From assembly GCA_946185745.1 (NCBI GenBank), contig CAMHKQ010000022.1, positions 1 through 35,547 on the forward strand: a stretch of DNA of 35,547 nt. Direction: 5' to 3'. This stretch comes from an uncultured Bacteroidales bacterium (GTDB lineage Bacteria; Bacteroidota; Bacteroidia; Bacteroidales; UBA932). The notes under the pieces were generated by a model. It saw only the letters and a list, made by a program, of their open reading frames with translations. It did not search any database and was not told where the DNA came from. This document shows, one piece after another, positions 1-6,303 of the stretch (positions within the stretch are counted from its first letter, which is position 1; every line of letters starts with the position of its first letter). Made by a program: the position numbers and the translations under genes.

Positions 1-45
1 CCCCCTTTAGGGTGGTTTTTTTTATTAGATGAAGTCCGAAATTTG

Positions 46-53
46 TATATTTA
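46..53 (+). promoter_or_regulatory. Imperfect -7 promoter box upstream of the OmpA-type gene
   Basis: TATATTTA differs from the Bacteroidota -7 consensus TAnnTTTG only at the last base. A T-run at 17-24 lies at about the right distance to act as the -33 element. It would give a leader of roughly 25 bases before the ATG at 86. This is a weak call because of the mismatch. Confidence 0.3.
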
Positions 54-85
54 CAAACGGTAACGAAACTAAAAACCAAAATGAT

Positions 86-1621
86 ATGAAAAAATTACTG
101 CTTTCAGTTGCTGTGCTCGCCATGTTTTGCGGGACGGCCCACGCACAGAGTATCCTGGACAGGGTGAAGGATCGTGCCAAGAATGCCGTGGAGAACAACA
201 TCGGCAACAAGGTGGAAAGGGGTGTGAATGACATCCTGGACGGTAAGATCGGAAAGAAGAAAGATAAGGGCGGCAATAAGGAAAAGGCCGGTAACGGCGC
301 CGGCTGGACCTGCGAGGAATGCGGCGCGGAAGGCAACACCGGCAAGTTCTGCAACGACTGCGGCGCCAAGAAGCCCGCCCCGAAGGAGGAAGCCGCGGGC
401 GGTTGGACCTGCCCCGAGTGCGGCAAGTCCGGCAACACCGGTAAGTTCTGCAACGACTGCGGCGCGAAGCGGCCGGAAGGCAAGGGCAACGCCTCCTGGA
501 CCTGCCCGGAATGCGGCAAGACCGGCAACACAGGCAAGTTCTGCGACGACTGCGGGGCAAGGCAGTCTGATGTAGCCACTCCCACCACTGAGGAAGTCAA
601 GAGCGACTTTGTGCGTGGTAGCGTCGTCCTCTTCCAGGACGACTTCAAGAACGAGCAGGTGGGCGAGTTCCCGTCCAAGTGGGACATCCAGGGAGAGGGC
701 AATGCCGAGACGGCGGTTATCAACGGCCAGAAGTATCTGAGTTACACGACAGACTACAATTTCGTGGAGCCGCTGATGGAGAACATGAAGTCCTATCTGC
801 CTGATGTCTTCACCCTCGAGTGGGATTATTTCTGCAGTAAAGCGGGAGAACTTGGCCAATCCAGCATGGAACTGATCTTTGATATGGGGCGGAATGACCG
901 GGTTGGACGATTCGAGTTTGCATACCGTTCCTACAATCCTGATTGCTGGATACAGTACGATTTTAGCAAACCTAATAGCGACGATTCCGTATCGGGAACC
1001 TTGAATTGGGATGAGCTTAAGCCGATCATTAAGGTGGGTCAGTGGAACCATTTTGCCGTGTCGTTCAACAAGCGCGCGCTCAAGATCTACATCAATGACC
1101 ACCGCATCATCAATCTGCCGAACGTGCAGGCTCCCGAGCGCTTCAAGTACTGGAGCAACGGCGATTACAAGTATAAAGGTTTCACCAACGTGCTCCTCTG
1201 CGCCGGCGCCAAGGAGCTCTACGAGCGCGAGACGACCAACCTCTCCGAGGCCGCCAAGGCCGTGGAGCAGGCCATCGCCCAGACCGGCAAGTTCGTGACC
1301 AACAACATCCTCTTCGAGACCGGCAAGGCCACGCTGAAGCCCGAATCGATGGAGGAGATCCAGAAGGTCGCCGATTACATGAAGAAGAATCCCACCGCGC
1401 GCTTCGAGGTTCAGGGCCACACCGACAACCAGGGCTCCGACAAGGTCAACGATCCGCTCAGCCAGCAGCGTGCCGAGGCGGTGGTGAAGGCCCTTGAGGG
1501 CCTGGGCGTGGACGGTTTCAACCTCCGCGCCGTGGGCAAGGGCTCGCATGAGCCCGTGGCCGACAACAGCACCGACGAAGGCCGCGCAAAGAACCGTAGA
1601 GTTGAGTTCATAAAGAAATAA
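86..1621 (+). CDS. Exported OmpA-domain protein with three zinc ribbons
   Basis: This 511-residue envelope protein probably anchors to peptidoglycan through its C-terminal OmpA domain (about residues 405-511, with FETGKATLKPES, the GHTDNQGSD motif and the NRRVEF end). It starts with a clear signal peptide (MKKLLLSVAVLAMFCGTAHA). The frame is open upstream to 29, but the ATG at 86 is chosen because it puts the signal peptide at the N-terminus. After an amphipathic charged segment come three near-identical zinc ribbons starting near W74, W107 and W138, each with the pattern CxxCGxxGNTGKFCxDCGA. Residues about 175-395 look like a concanavalin/LamG-type beta-sandwich (LFQDDFKNEQVGEFPSKW). The next gene follows after 3 bases, so the two are probably co-transcribed. 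The OmpA domain is certain. The role of the ribbons is unknown, and zinc ribbons of this type are usually cytoplasmic. Confidence 0.88.
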   Translation: MKKLLLSVAVLAMFCGTAHAQSILDRVKDRAKNAVENNIGNKVERGVNDILDGKIGKKKDKGGNKEKAGNGAGWTCEECGAEGNTGKFCNDCGAKKPAPKEEAAGGWTCPECGKSGNTGKFCNDCGAKRPEGKGNASWTCPECGKTGNTGKFCDDCGARQSDVATPTTEEVKSDFVRGSVVLFQDDFKNEQVGEFPSKWDIQGEGNAETAVINGQKYLSYTTDYNFVEPLMENMKSYLPDVFTLEWDYFCSKAGELGQSSMELIFDMGRNDRVGRFEFAYRSYNPDCWIQYDFSKPNSDDSVSGTLNWDELKPIIKVGQWNHFAVSFNKRALKIYINDHRIINLPNVQAPERFKYWSNGDYKYKGFTNVLLCAGAKELYERETTNLSEAAKAVEQAIAQTGKFVTNNILFETGKATLKPESMEEIQKVADYMKKNPTARFEVQGHTDNQGSDKVNDPLSQQRAEAVVKALEGLGVDGFNLRAVGKGSHEPVADNSTDEGRAKNRRVEFIKK

Positions 1622-1624
1622 GCC

Positions 1625-3499
1625 ATGAAAAAGTTATTCATTGCTATCGCAGCCCTCTCGCTGCTCTGCGCCCCTGCACAGGCCCAGGGCCTGCTCGGCA
1701 AACTCAAGGAAAAGGCCTCCGAGGCCATAGGCGGCGCTGTCGGCGGCAGCATCTCCGAGAAGATTGGAGGCGCCCTCGGCATCAACACCAAGGATATGGC
1801 AGATGCGCCTTCCATGGACGGCGCTCCCCAGGCCGTTACCGGCGAACAGGCGCTGCCGCCCCGCCGCGCCAGCACTTTCGGCTGGGACGGCCCCGTCACC
1901 CTGTCATCCTCCAAGTTCCCCATCCCGCTGATGAACGAACTCCCGCCGGTACCGGCGGCATCCGAGCTTGCCAACCCGACCGAAGAGAACCAGATTGCCT
2001 ACTACAAGGCCATCAAGGCCGTCACCATGCGGGCGGAGGAGCTCAATGAAAGCACCACCTGCGAAGACGAGGAAACCCTGATGTGGCGCGAGAAGAGCAA
2101 CAAGATGCTCAGCGACCTCTTCGGCCTCACCCCCGCGGAGATCGCGATGCTCGACGACGAGAATCTTCCCGAAGCCGAGAAGAAGCGCCTGGAAGAAAAG
2201 ATGCAGAAGGCCCTTCTGGGAGACATGGACGTGAACGCCCTGGAGGCGGAGGCCGCCGAATACCAGGGAATGTCCCAGGATGAAATGGTCGCATCGGTGG
2301 GCGGCAAGGCCGTCTCCGCGCTGGATGCAGTATTCGACCGCAACGCCTCCGACATCAAGAAATACATGGGCGTCACCGCCGCCGAGATGAAGGCCGCTTC
2401 CCGCGCCCAGATGAATTGGTCCGGCAGCGGGGAGTGCCCCGAAATGGCAGCCCTGAACAAGAAGTCCAAGGCTTACCAGAAGGAGCAGGCAGCCAAGGAT
2501 CCCTCCTTCAAGAAAGAGGCCGACGCCTTCGAGAAGCGCATGCAGAAAGAGACCATGAACGCCACCATGAAATCGAGCAGCATGATGGGCGGCATCGGCA
2601 ACATGATGAAACTTGCGGACAAGGCGAAACCCATCATGGAGATGGAGCAGAAGATGGCAAACTACTTCGCCCAGGTGCAGAAGCTGCTCTTCGTCCCGGA
2701 CAATGAGGTGGACGCCAAGTTCTCGGCCGCCGATCGCAAGAAACTGCTCGAGCTCAAGGAGAAGATTTACGCCACCGACGATCCTGCCGTGTACAATCCG
2801 CTGTACCTGCAGGCTCTGGAACTCATCAAGACCTACCGCGAGCGCGCGGCAAAGGTGTGGGCGGCCGACGTGCAGAAGCGCTTCGACCAGATGAAGGCCA
2901 ACATGTCGGAACTCATCAAGCTCAACCGCCAGGCCGTGGAAGACGAGCTTCTTCCCCAGTGCGCCCTGTGGCGCCTGCCGCTGAACGCGGTAATCGTGGC
3001 CGGAGACATTCTGGAAGAGGCCTACAGCGAGTTCCCGTCCAACTATCCTCCGATGTACGACGAGGAAGTCATCCGCGAGGTGTCGCTGGCGGGTGTTCCG
3101 GGCACATACGCCGCAGGCTGGTTCCCTGAGTTCTCGGTGTTCGGAGCATCGCACTTCGACGACATCGCGGCCGGCAGGTACTTCTTCGCCAGCAACGCCG
3201 AGGGCGAGGTGTACCAGTTCAACGCGGGTTCCTGGAGCAAGCTTACCAACGAGCGCCTCAAGGAGCTGGGCAAGATGAAACTCGACCACGAGACAGGCAA
3301 CCAGTACTGGACTTCCCGTGACGGCAAGCGCAAGGTGATGTTCAACGCCGACGGCGGTTTCATCGCCCTGCCCGAAGGCGACGAAATCTTCCAGCCGCAC
3401 GCATGGAAGGCCTATCCCGACAAGATTCAGTGGCTCTACGTGAGTACCACCGAGGACGGCAGCAAGATGCAGCTCGTACTTTGCACCTACAAACTCTAA
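1625..3499 (+). CDS. Large secreted protein of unknown function
   Basis: I do not recognise a characterised family in this 624-residue protein. It has a signal peptide (MKKLFIAIAALSLLCAPAQAQ), then a short Gly/Ala amphipathic stretch (LLGKLKEKASEAIGG), a proline-containing linker, and a long Lys/Glu/Met/Ala-rich, mainly helical region (about residues 120-460). The C-terminal 150 residues look like beta structure with several aromatic residues (NQYWTSRDGKRKVMFNADGG). The start lies 3 bases after the OmpA-type gene, and both mature N-termini begin with a similar amphipathic segment. That suggests co-expression and possibly a common partner or shared envelope location. No catalytic motif is apparent. 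Confidence 0.8.
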   Translation: MKKLFIAIAALSLLCAPAQAQGLLGKLKEKASEAIGGAVGGSISEKIGGALGINTKDMADAPSMDGAPQAVTGEQALPPRRASTFGWDGPVTLSSSKFPIPLMNELPPVPAASELANPTEENQIAYYKAIKAVTMRAEELNESTTCEDEETLMWREKSNKMLSDLFGLTPAEIAMLDDENLPEAEKKRLEEKMQKALLGDMDVNALEAEAAEYQGMSQDEMVASVGGKAVSALDAVFDRNASDIKKYMGVTAAEMKAASRAQMNWSGSGECPEMAALNKKSKAYQKEQAAKDPSFKKEADAFEKRMQKETMNATMKSSSMMGGIGNMMKLADKAKPIMEMEQKMANYFAQVQKLLFVPDNEVDAKFSAADRKKLLELKEKIYATDDPAVYNPLYLQALELIKTYRERAAKVWAADVQKRFDQMKANMSELIKLNRQAVEDELLPQCALWRLPLNAVIVAGDILEEAYSEFPSNYPPMYDEEVIREVSLAGVPGTYAAGWFPEFSVFGASHFDDIAAGRYFFASNAEGEVYQFNAGSWSKLTNERLKELGKMKLDHETGNQYWTSRDGKRKVMFNADGGFIALPEGDEIFQPHAWKAYPDKIQWLYVSTTEDGSKMQLVLCTYKL

Positions 3500-3513
3500 T
3501 ACTCGGTCTTGTG

Positions 3514-4365
3514 ATGATAGCAGCGCCCTCTTGCGGGGGCGCTGCATCCGTCATGGCCGGCGGGATTGCCGGAGAGGGACGCCCGGCCACGCTGGAGGCC
3601 GAAACCGTGGCCGGGAAGGGTTTGAAACGGCTGCCGGCCACAAAAAGCCGCCAAAACGTGGCCGGGAGTGGCGCCGTTGATGCCGAGCTTGATGCTGAGA
3701 GTGACGCCGTCGCGGCCGAGCCGGTCGCCGATCCCTCCTGGCAGGAAACCTGGCGTTCGTTCGACGTCGACCCGCTGCTGGCCGAGGCCGTGGTGTGGCC
3801 GGAGACGGTGCGCTACCGCAAGCTGCAGGACCTGATGGAAACGGCCGCCAACTACGGCTCCTATATCACAAACGGAAAGGGCCCGGACTATTCCATCGGC
3901 ATCTTCCAGATGAAGCCTTCCTTCGTGGAAGAGTTGGAGAAGGCGTGGATGCGCAGCGGCCTGGCGCGGAAGTACGAGCTGTGGTTCGACACCGACGACA
4001 CCGCCACGGCCCGCCGTATCCGCATCTCGCGCATGCGGAAAGAGGAGTGGCAGGTCATCTACGCAGGGGTGTTCCTGAGGCTGCTGTATTCGTCGTACGG
4101 CTCTTACGACAAGAACGGGGAGCGCACCCAGGACGGCCTGGAAACCCTTTCAATCGAGGATCAGGTGCGCCTCGCCGCCACCGCCTACAACCGCGGCTGT
4201 GTCTGGGCCGCCCCGGGCTACGGCGACCTTGACCGTCTGCGCGAACACGCGGCGGAAAAGCACTTCCACTACGCCGTCATCCCCTCCCGGCACACCCGCC
4301 GCTACTGCTACGCCACCCTTGCCTGGCGGCACTACAAGGCTATTCGCCGAGGACGCACCACTTGA
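3514..4365 (+). CDS. Putative lysozyme-fold (SLT-like transglycosylase) protein with repeat-encoded N-terminus
   Basis: The C-terminal part (from about residue 80) has features of the lysozyme/lytic transglycosylase fold: a WPE glutamate (about E97), the segment YSIGIFQMKPSF (about Q132), which resembles the GxxQ motif, and ATAYNRG, which resembles AYNxG. These suggest peptidoglycan cleavage in the periplasm, but the glutamate-to-GxxQ spacing is longer than in classical SLT domains. The first 60 or so residues are low-complexity. They are encoded by a GC-rich hairpin and by a palindromic repeat also found at 6189-6296. The start is uncertain. ATG at 3514 is used here. A TTG at 3481 would give a hydrophobic signal (LILGLVMIAAPSC) with a lipobox, at the cost of overlapping the previous gene. 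The 3' end overlaps the convergent acyltransferase gene by 26 bases. The gene might be intact or N-terminally remodelled. Confidence 0.6.
   Translation: MIAAPSCGGAASVMAGGIAGEGRPATLEAETVAGKGLKRLPATKSRQNVAGSGAVDAELDAESDAVAAEPVADPSWQETWRSFDVDPLLAEAVVWPETVRYRKLQDLMETAANYGSYITNGKGPDYSIGIFQMKPSFVEELEKAWMRSGLARKYELWFDTDDTATARRIRISRMRKEEWQVIYAGVFLRLLYSSYGSYDKNGERTQDGLETLSIEDQVRLAATAYNRGCVWAAPGYGDLDRLREHAAEKHFHYAVIPSRHTRRYCYATLAWRHYKAIRRGRTT
3520..3545. other. GC-rich hairpin over the start of the lysozyme-like gene
   Basis: GCAGCGCCC (3520-3528) and GGGCGCTGC (3537-3545) form a perfect 9-bp stem with an 8-base loop. No T-run follows, so it is not a clear intrinsic terminator. It lies 21 bases after the stop of the upstream gene and directly on the likely start of the downstream gene, so it could attenuate read-through or block initiation. 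Confidence 0.5.
3550..3666 (+). repeat. Two-hairpin palindromic element, copy A (inside a coding region)
   Basis: The element begins with GTCATGGCCGG (3550-3560). Two hairpins follow: stems 3582-3591/3606-3615 (10 bp, 14-base loop) and 3634-3641/3658-3665 (8 bp, 16-base loop), separated by an 18-base spacer. The stem motif is CCGGCCACG/CGTGGCCGG. The repeat period is 51 bases (17 codons). It is read in frame as two 17-residue units of the form PATxxxxxxVAGxG within the lysozyme-like gene. Copy B lies at 6189-6296 on the opposite strand. Confidence 0.8.
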
Positions 4366-5446
4366 CCACCGGGATGCGCCTGAGCCCTTCGTAGAGCAGC
4401 GGCGAGAGGGCAAAGACCGCGACAGCCAGAATCACATACATCGACCACGGCGGCAGCTGGGTGTAGACTTTCATCATGTAGCCCAGGCTGGCGATTACCA
4501 GATAATGGACGATGTAGATGCCGTAGCTGGAGCGGGTCATGTAGGTTGCGAACGGCCCGGTGCGGTCGAAGCGCGCCTTGAACCAACCCATGAGCCCCAG
4601 GCACATCAGCCAGCCGTATAAGCAATTCAGTGGACTTCCCAGATACTGCGGAGTTGTGTTGTCCTGCCCGAAAGTGATGACAATCAACACGATACCGCTC
4701 GCAACGGCGCATGACAGCAGCGGAATCCAGGCCTTCTCCACCTTCTCCTGCACCTGATCGTGGGAGAATACGAAGTATCCAAGCAGGAAAGGAACCAGGT
4801 AGAACAGCGGCTTGTAGAGGTTGATGAGGCCGTCGGCCGACTCCGGGCGCGGATTCTTGATGAGCGTCTGTTCGCCCACCCAGAACAGGATGCCCAGCAG
4901 GATGACAACCCAGACCGGGGCCTTGCCGCACCAGTTGTAGAAACGGTCCTGCCTGTCCAGCGTGCGCACCAGCAGCAGTACGATGCACAGCAGCCACAGC
5001 AGCTGGATGAACCACAGCGGGCCTATTCCGCTGATGCTCCAGGCGAAGTATTTCACGAAGCCCGGCACCCCTTCCGGCAGCACTGAAGCGCCGTTCACAT
5101 GGCTGGTTACCGCCGTGTTGAAGTAGCCGGTCATCCACTGGAATACGAACAGGCCGATGGTGCCGGGCACCAGCAGTTTGCGCGTGCGGGCCTTGAACCA
5201 CTCGCCGGCGCTCTTCTTCTCCAGCGCATAACGGGCGCTGATGCCGGCCAGCAGGAACAGCAGCGGCATGAACCAGGGGTAGAGGATGTACATAACGACG
5301 TCCTGGTATTGCTTGCATGTCGGCCATTCGCCGAAACCGCCTATGCCGCCGAAGACTCCCTTGTTGTTGTAGAAATAGACGACGTGGTACAGCAGCACCA
5401 GGAGCACCGTCACCCAGCGCAGGTTGTCAATCCAATGCTTTCTCAT
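4340..5446 (-). CDS. Acyltransferase family 3 integral membrane protein
   Basis: This 368-residue multi-pass inner-membrane protein belongs to the acyltransferase-3 (OafA/OpgC-like) family. The family transfers acyl groups, often acetyl, to surface sugars or other envelope substrates. The N-terminus carries the family's R-x10-H motif (R10 and H21 in NLRWVTVLLVLLYH), and about ten hydrophobic segments follow. The length fits a stand-alone AT3 domain without a fused SGNH domain. Its ATG overlaps the TGA of the upstream AbrB-like gene by 4 bases, so the two are translationally coupled. Its 3' end overlaps the convergent lysozyme-like gene by 26 bases. The substrate cannot be deduced. Confidence 0.87.
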   Translation of the reverse strand: MRKHWIDNLRWVTVLLVLLYHVVYFYNNKGVFGGIGGFGEWPTCKQYQDVVMYILYPWFMPLLFLLAGISARYALEKKSAGEWFKARTRKLLVPGTIGLFVFQWMTGYFNTAVTSHVNGASVLPEGVPGFVKYFAWSISGIGPLWFIQLLWLLCIVLLLVRTLDRQDRFYNWCGKAPVWVVILLGILFWVGEQTLIKNPRPESADGLINLYKPLFYLVPFLLGYFVFSHDQVQEKVEKAWIPLLSCAVASGIVLIVITFGQDNTTPQYLGSPLNCLYGWLMCLGLMGWFKARFDRTGPFATYMTRSSYGIYIVHYLVIASLGYMMKVYTQLPPWSMYVILAVAVFALSPLLYEGLRRIPVVKWCVLGE

Positions 5447-5652
5447 TTTGTGAGGCCCTCCATGGCCTGGTCTATCGCGTTTTGGAATATTTCAGTCTTG
5501 AGCAGGGCCATGCCCTTTTCGTCGCCCAGAAGAATCAGGGCGTCGCCGGGAGTGATACCGTAGATTTTGCGGGCGTCGCGCGGAATCACGATCTGGCCCT
5601 TGTCTCCCTCCTTCACTACGCCGAAGATGTATTTGCCGTCTTTTTCCTGCAT
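5443..5652 (-). CDS. AbrB/MazE/SpoVT-type small DNA-binding protein
   Basis: This 69-residue protein has the swapped-hairpin AbrB fold signature (KEGDKGQIVIPRDARKIYGITPGDALILL). Such proteins are transition-state regulators or antitoxins. No toxin gene lies next to it. The adjacent, overlapping gene (ATGA) is a membrane acyltransferase, so a role as a local regulator of that gene is more likely than a toxin-antitoxin role. The start ATG at 5652 lies about 27 bases downstream of a consensus TATATTTG box on the minus strand. Confidence 0.85.
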   Translation of the reverse strand: MQEKDGKYIFGVVKEGDKGQIVIPRDARKIYGITPGDALILLGDEKGMALLKTEIFQNAIDQAMEGLTK

Positions 5653-5678
5653 TTGTGGTAAAAGTTAGAAATTTCCCA

Positions 5679-5686
5679 CAAATATA
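5679..5686 (-). promoter_or_regulatory. -7 promoter box for the AbrB-acyltransferase operon
   Basis: On the minus strand this reads TATATTTG, an exact match to the Bacteroidota -7 consensus TAnnTTTG. It implies a leader of about 20 bases. The -33 region (ATTGTTT about 18 bases upstream) is only approximate. A second box for the divergent DUF486 gene lies 40 bases away. Confidence 0.6.
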
Positions 5687-5725
5687 ACACTTTTTGCGAT
5701 TAAACAATATCTGAAACGAATTCCA

Positions 5726-5733
5726 TATATTTG
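5726..5733 (+). promoter_or_regulatory. -7 promoter box for the DUF486 gene
   Basis: TATATTTG matches TAnnTTTG exactly and lies 37 bases upstream of the ATG at 5770. No clear TTTG is seen at the ideal -33 distance. Confidence 0.55.
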
Positions 5734-5769
5734 CAGCCGAATTATCGGAATAATAGAGTTTAGCGCTAT

Positions 5770-6138
5770 ATGAATGGTTTCTGGACTGTCCTGATGCTGG
5801 TTTTTTCCAACATTTTCATGACCTTCGCGTGGTATGGTCATCTCAAACTGAGCGAGATGAAAATCTCGACGGGGTGGCCGCTCATTCTGGTCATCCTGTT
5901 TTCCTGGGGAATCGCCTTCTTTGAATACTGCCTTACGGTCCCGGCCAACCGCATCGGCTTCCAGGGCAACGGCGGCCCGTTCAACCTGTTGCAGCTCAAG
6001 GTGATACAGGAAGTCATCTCGCTGATGGTATTCACCCTCATCGTAATGTTCGTGTTCAAGGGAGAGCACATCCAGTGGAACCATCTGGCCGCCTTCGGCT
6101 GCCTGGTCCTCGCCGTCTTCTTCGTGTTCCTGAAATAG
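5770..6138 (+). CDS. DMT-type small membrane protein, DUF486 family
   Basis: This 122-residue protein has four predicted transmembrane helices and matches the DUF486 family, half-size relatives of the drug/metabolite transporter superfamily. Recognisable segments include FAWYGHL, FEYCLTVPANRIG and the LLQLKVIQEVISL stretch. The length is normal for the family, and the transported compound is unknown. It is a single-gene unit with its own TATATTTG box. It is divergent from the AbrB-acyltransferase operon and convergent with the fimbrial operon. Confidence 0.88.
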   Translation: MNGFWTVLMLVFSNIFMTFAWYGHLKLSEMKISTGWPLILVILFSWGIAFFEYCLTVPANRIGFQGNGGPFNLLQLKVIQEVISLMVFTLIVMFVFKGEHIQWNHLAAFGCLVLAVFFVFLK

Positions 6139-6188
6139 CGGCGGAGTCTTACAGACGTGCGGCCGGAAATTATTTTTCCCAATATCTT

Positions 6189-6296
6189 CCCGGCCACGGT
6201 TTTGGCCTCCAGCGTGGCCGGCAGGCATTTCTGACCCCTCCCGGCCACGTTTTGGCGTCTTTTCGTGGCCGGCGACCCGTTCTGCCCGGCAATGAC
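6189..6296 (-). repeat. Two-hairpin palindromic element, copy B (intergenic)
   Basis: Hairpins 6189-6198/6213-6221 and 6240-6249/6264-6272 share the CCGGCCACG/CGTGGCCGG stem and the 51-base period of copy A. The element also carries GTCATTGCCGG (6286-6296, minus). On the minus strand the order is type 2 hairpin, spacer, type 1 hairpin, which is the reverse of copy A. The spacers of the two copies match at 13 of 18 positions. The element fills most of the gap between the convergent DUF486 gene and the fimbrial operon, where hairpins on both strands might help end transcription. Confidence 0.8.
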
Positions 6297-6303
6297 GTCT
6301 TAA

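Noticed and set aside
300..570. Possible CRISPR-like or minisatellite DNA repeat
   Set aside because: The periodic similarity is due to three tandem zinc-ribbon modules in a coding sequence; the units are unevenly spaced and not identical in DNA.
104..1549. A 481-codon minus-strand frame opposite the OmpA-type gene
   Set aside because: It has no recognisable domain, and the plus-strand frame has a signal peptide, zinc ribbons and an OmpA domain.
5443..5652. Toxin-antitoxin module based on the AbrB/MazE-like protein
   Set aside because: The neighbouring overlapping gene is a multi-pass acyltransferase, and no small toxin gene is found on either side.
5838..6248. A minus-strand frame containing the PATLEA repeat peptide in copy B
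   Set aside because: It runs antisense through the conserved DUF486 gene. The peptide similarity comes from the DNA repeat itself, so the frame is not taken as a gene.
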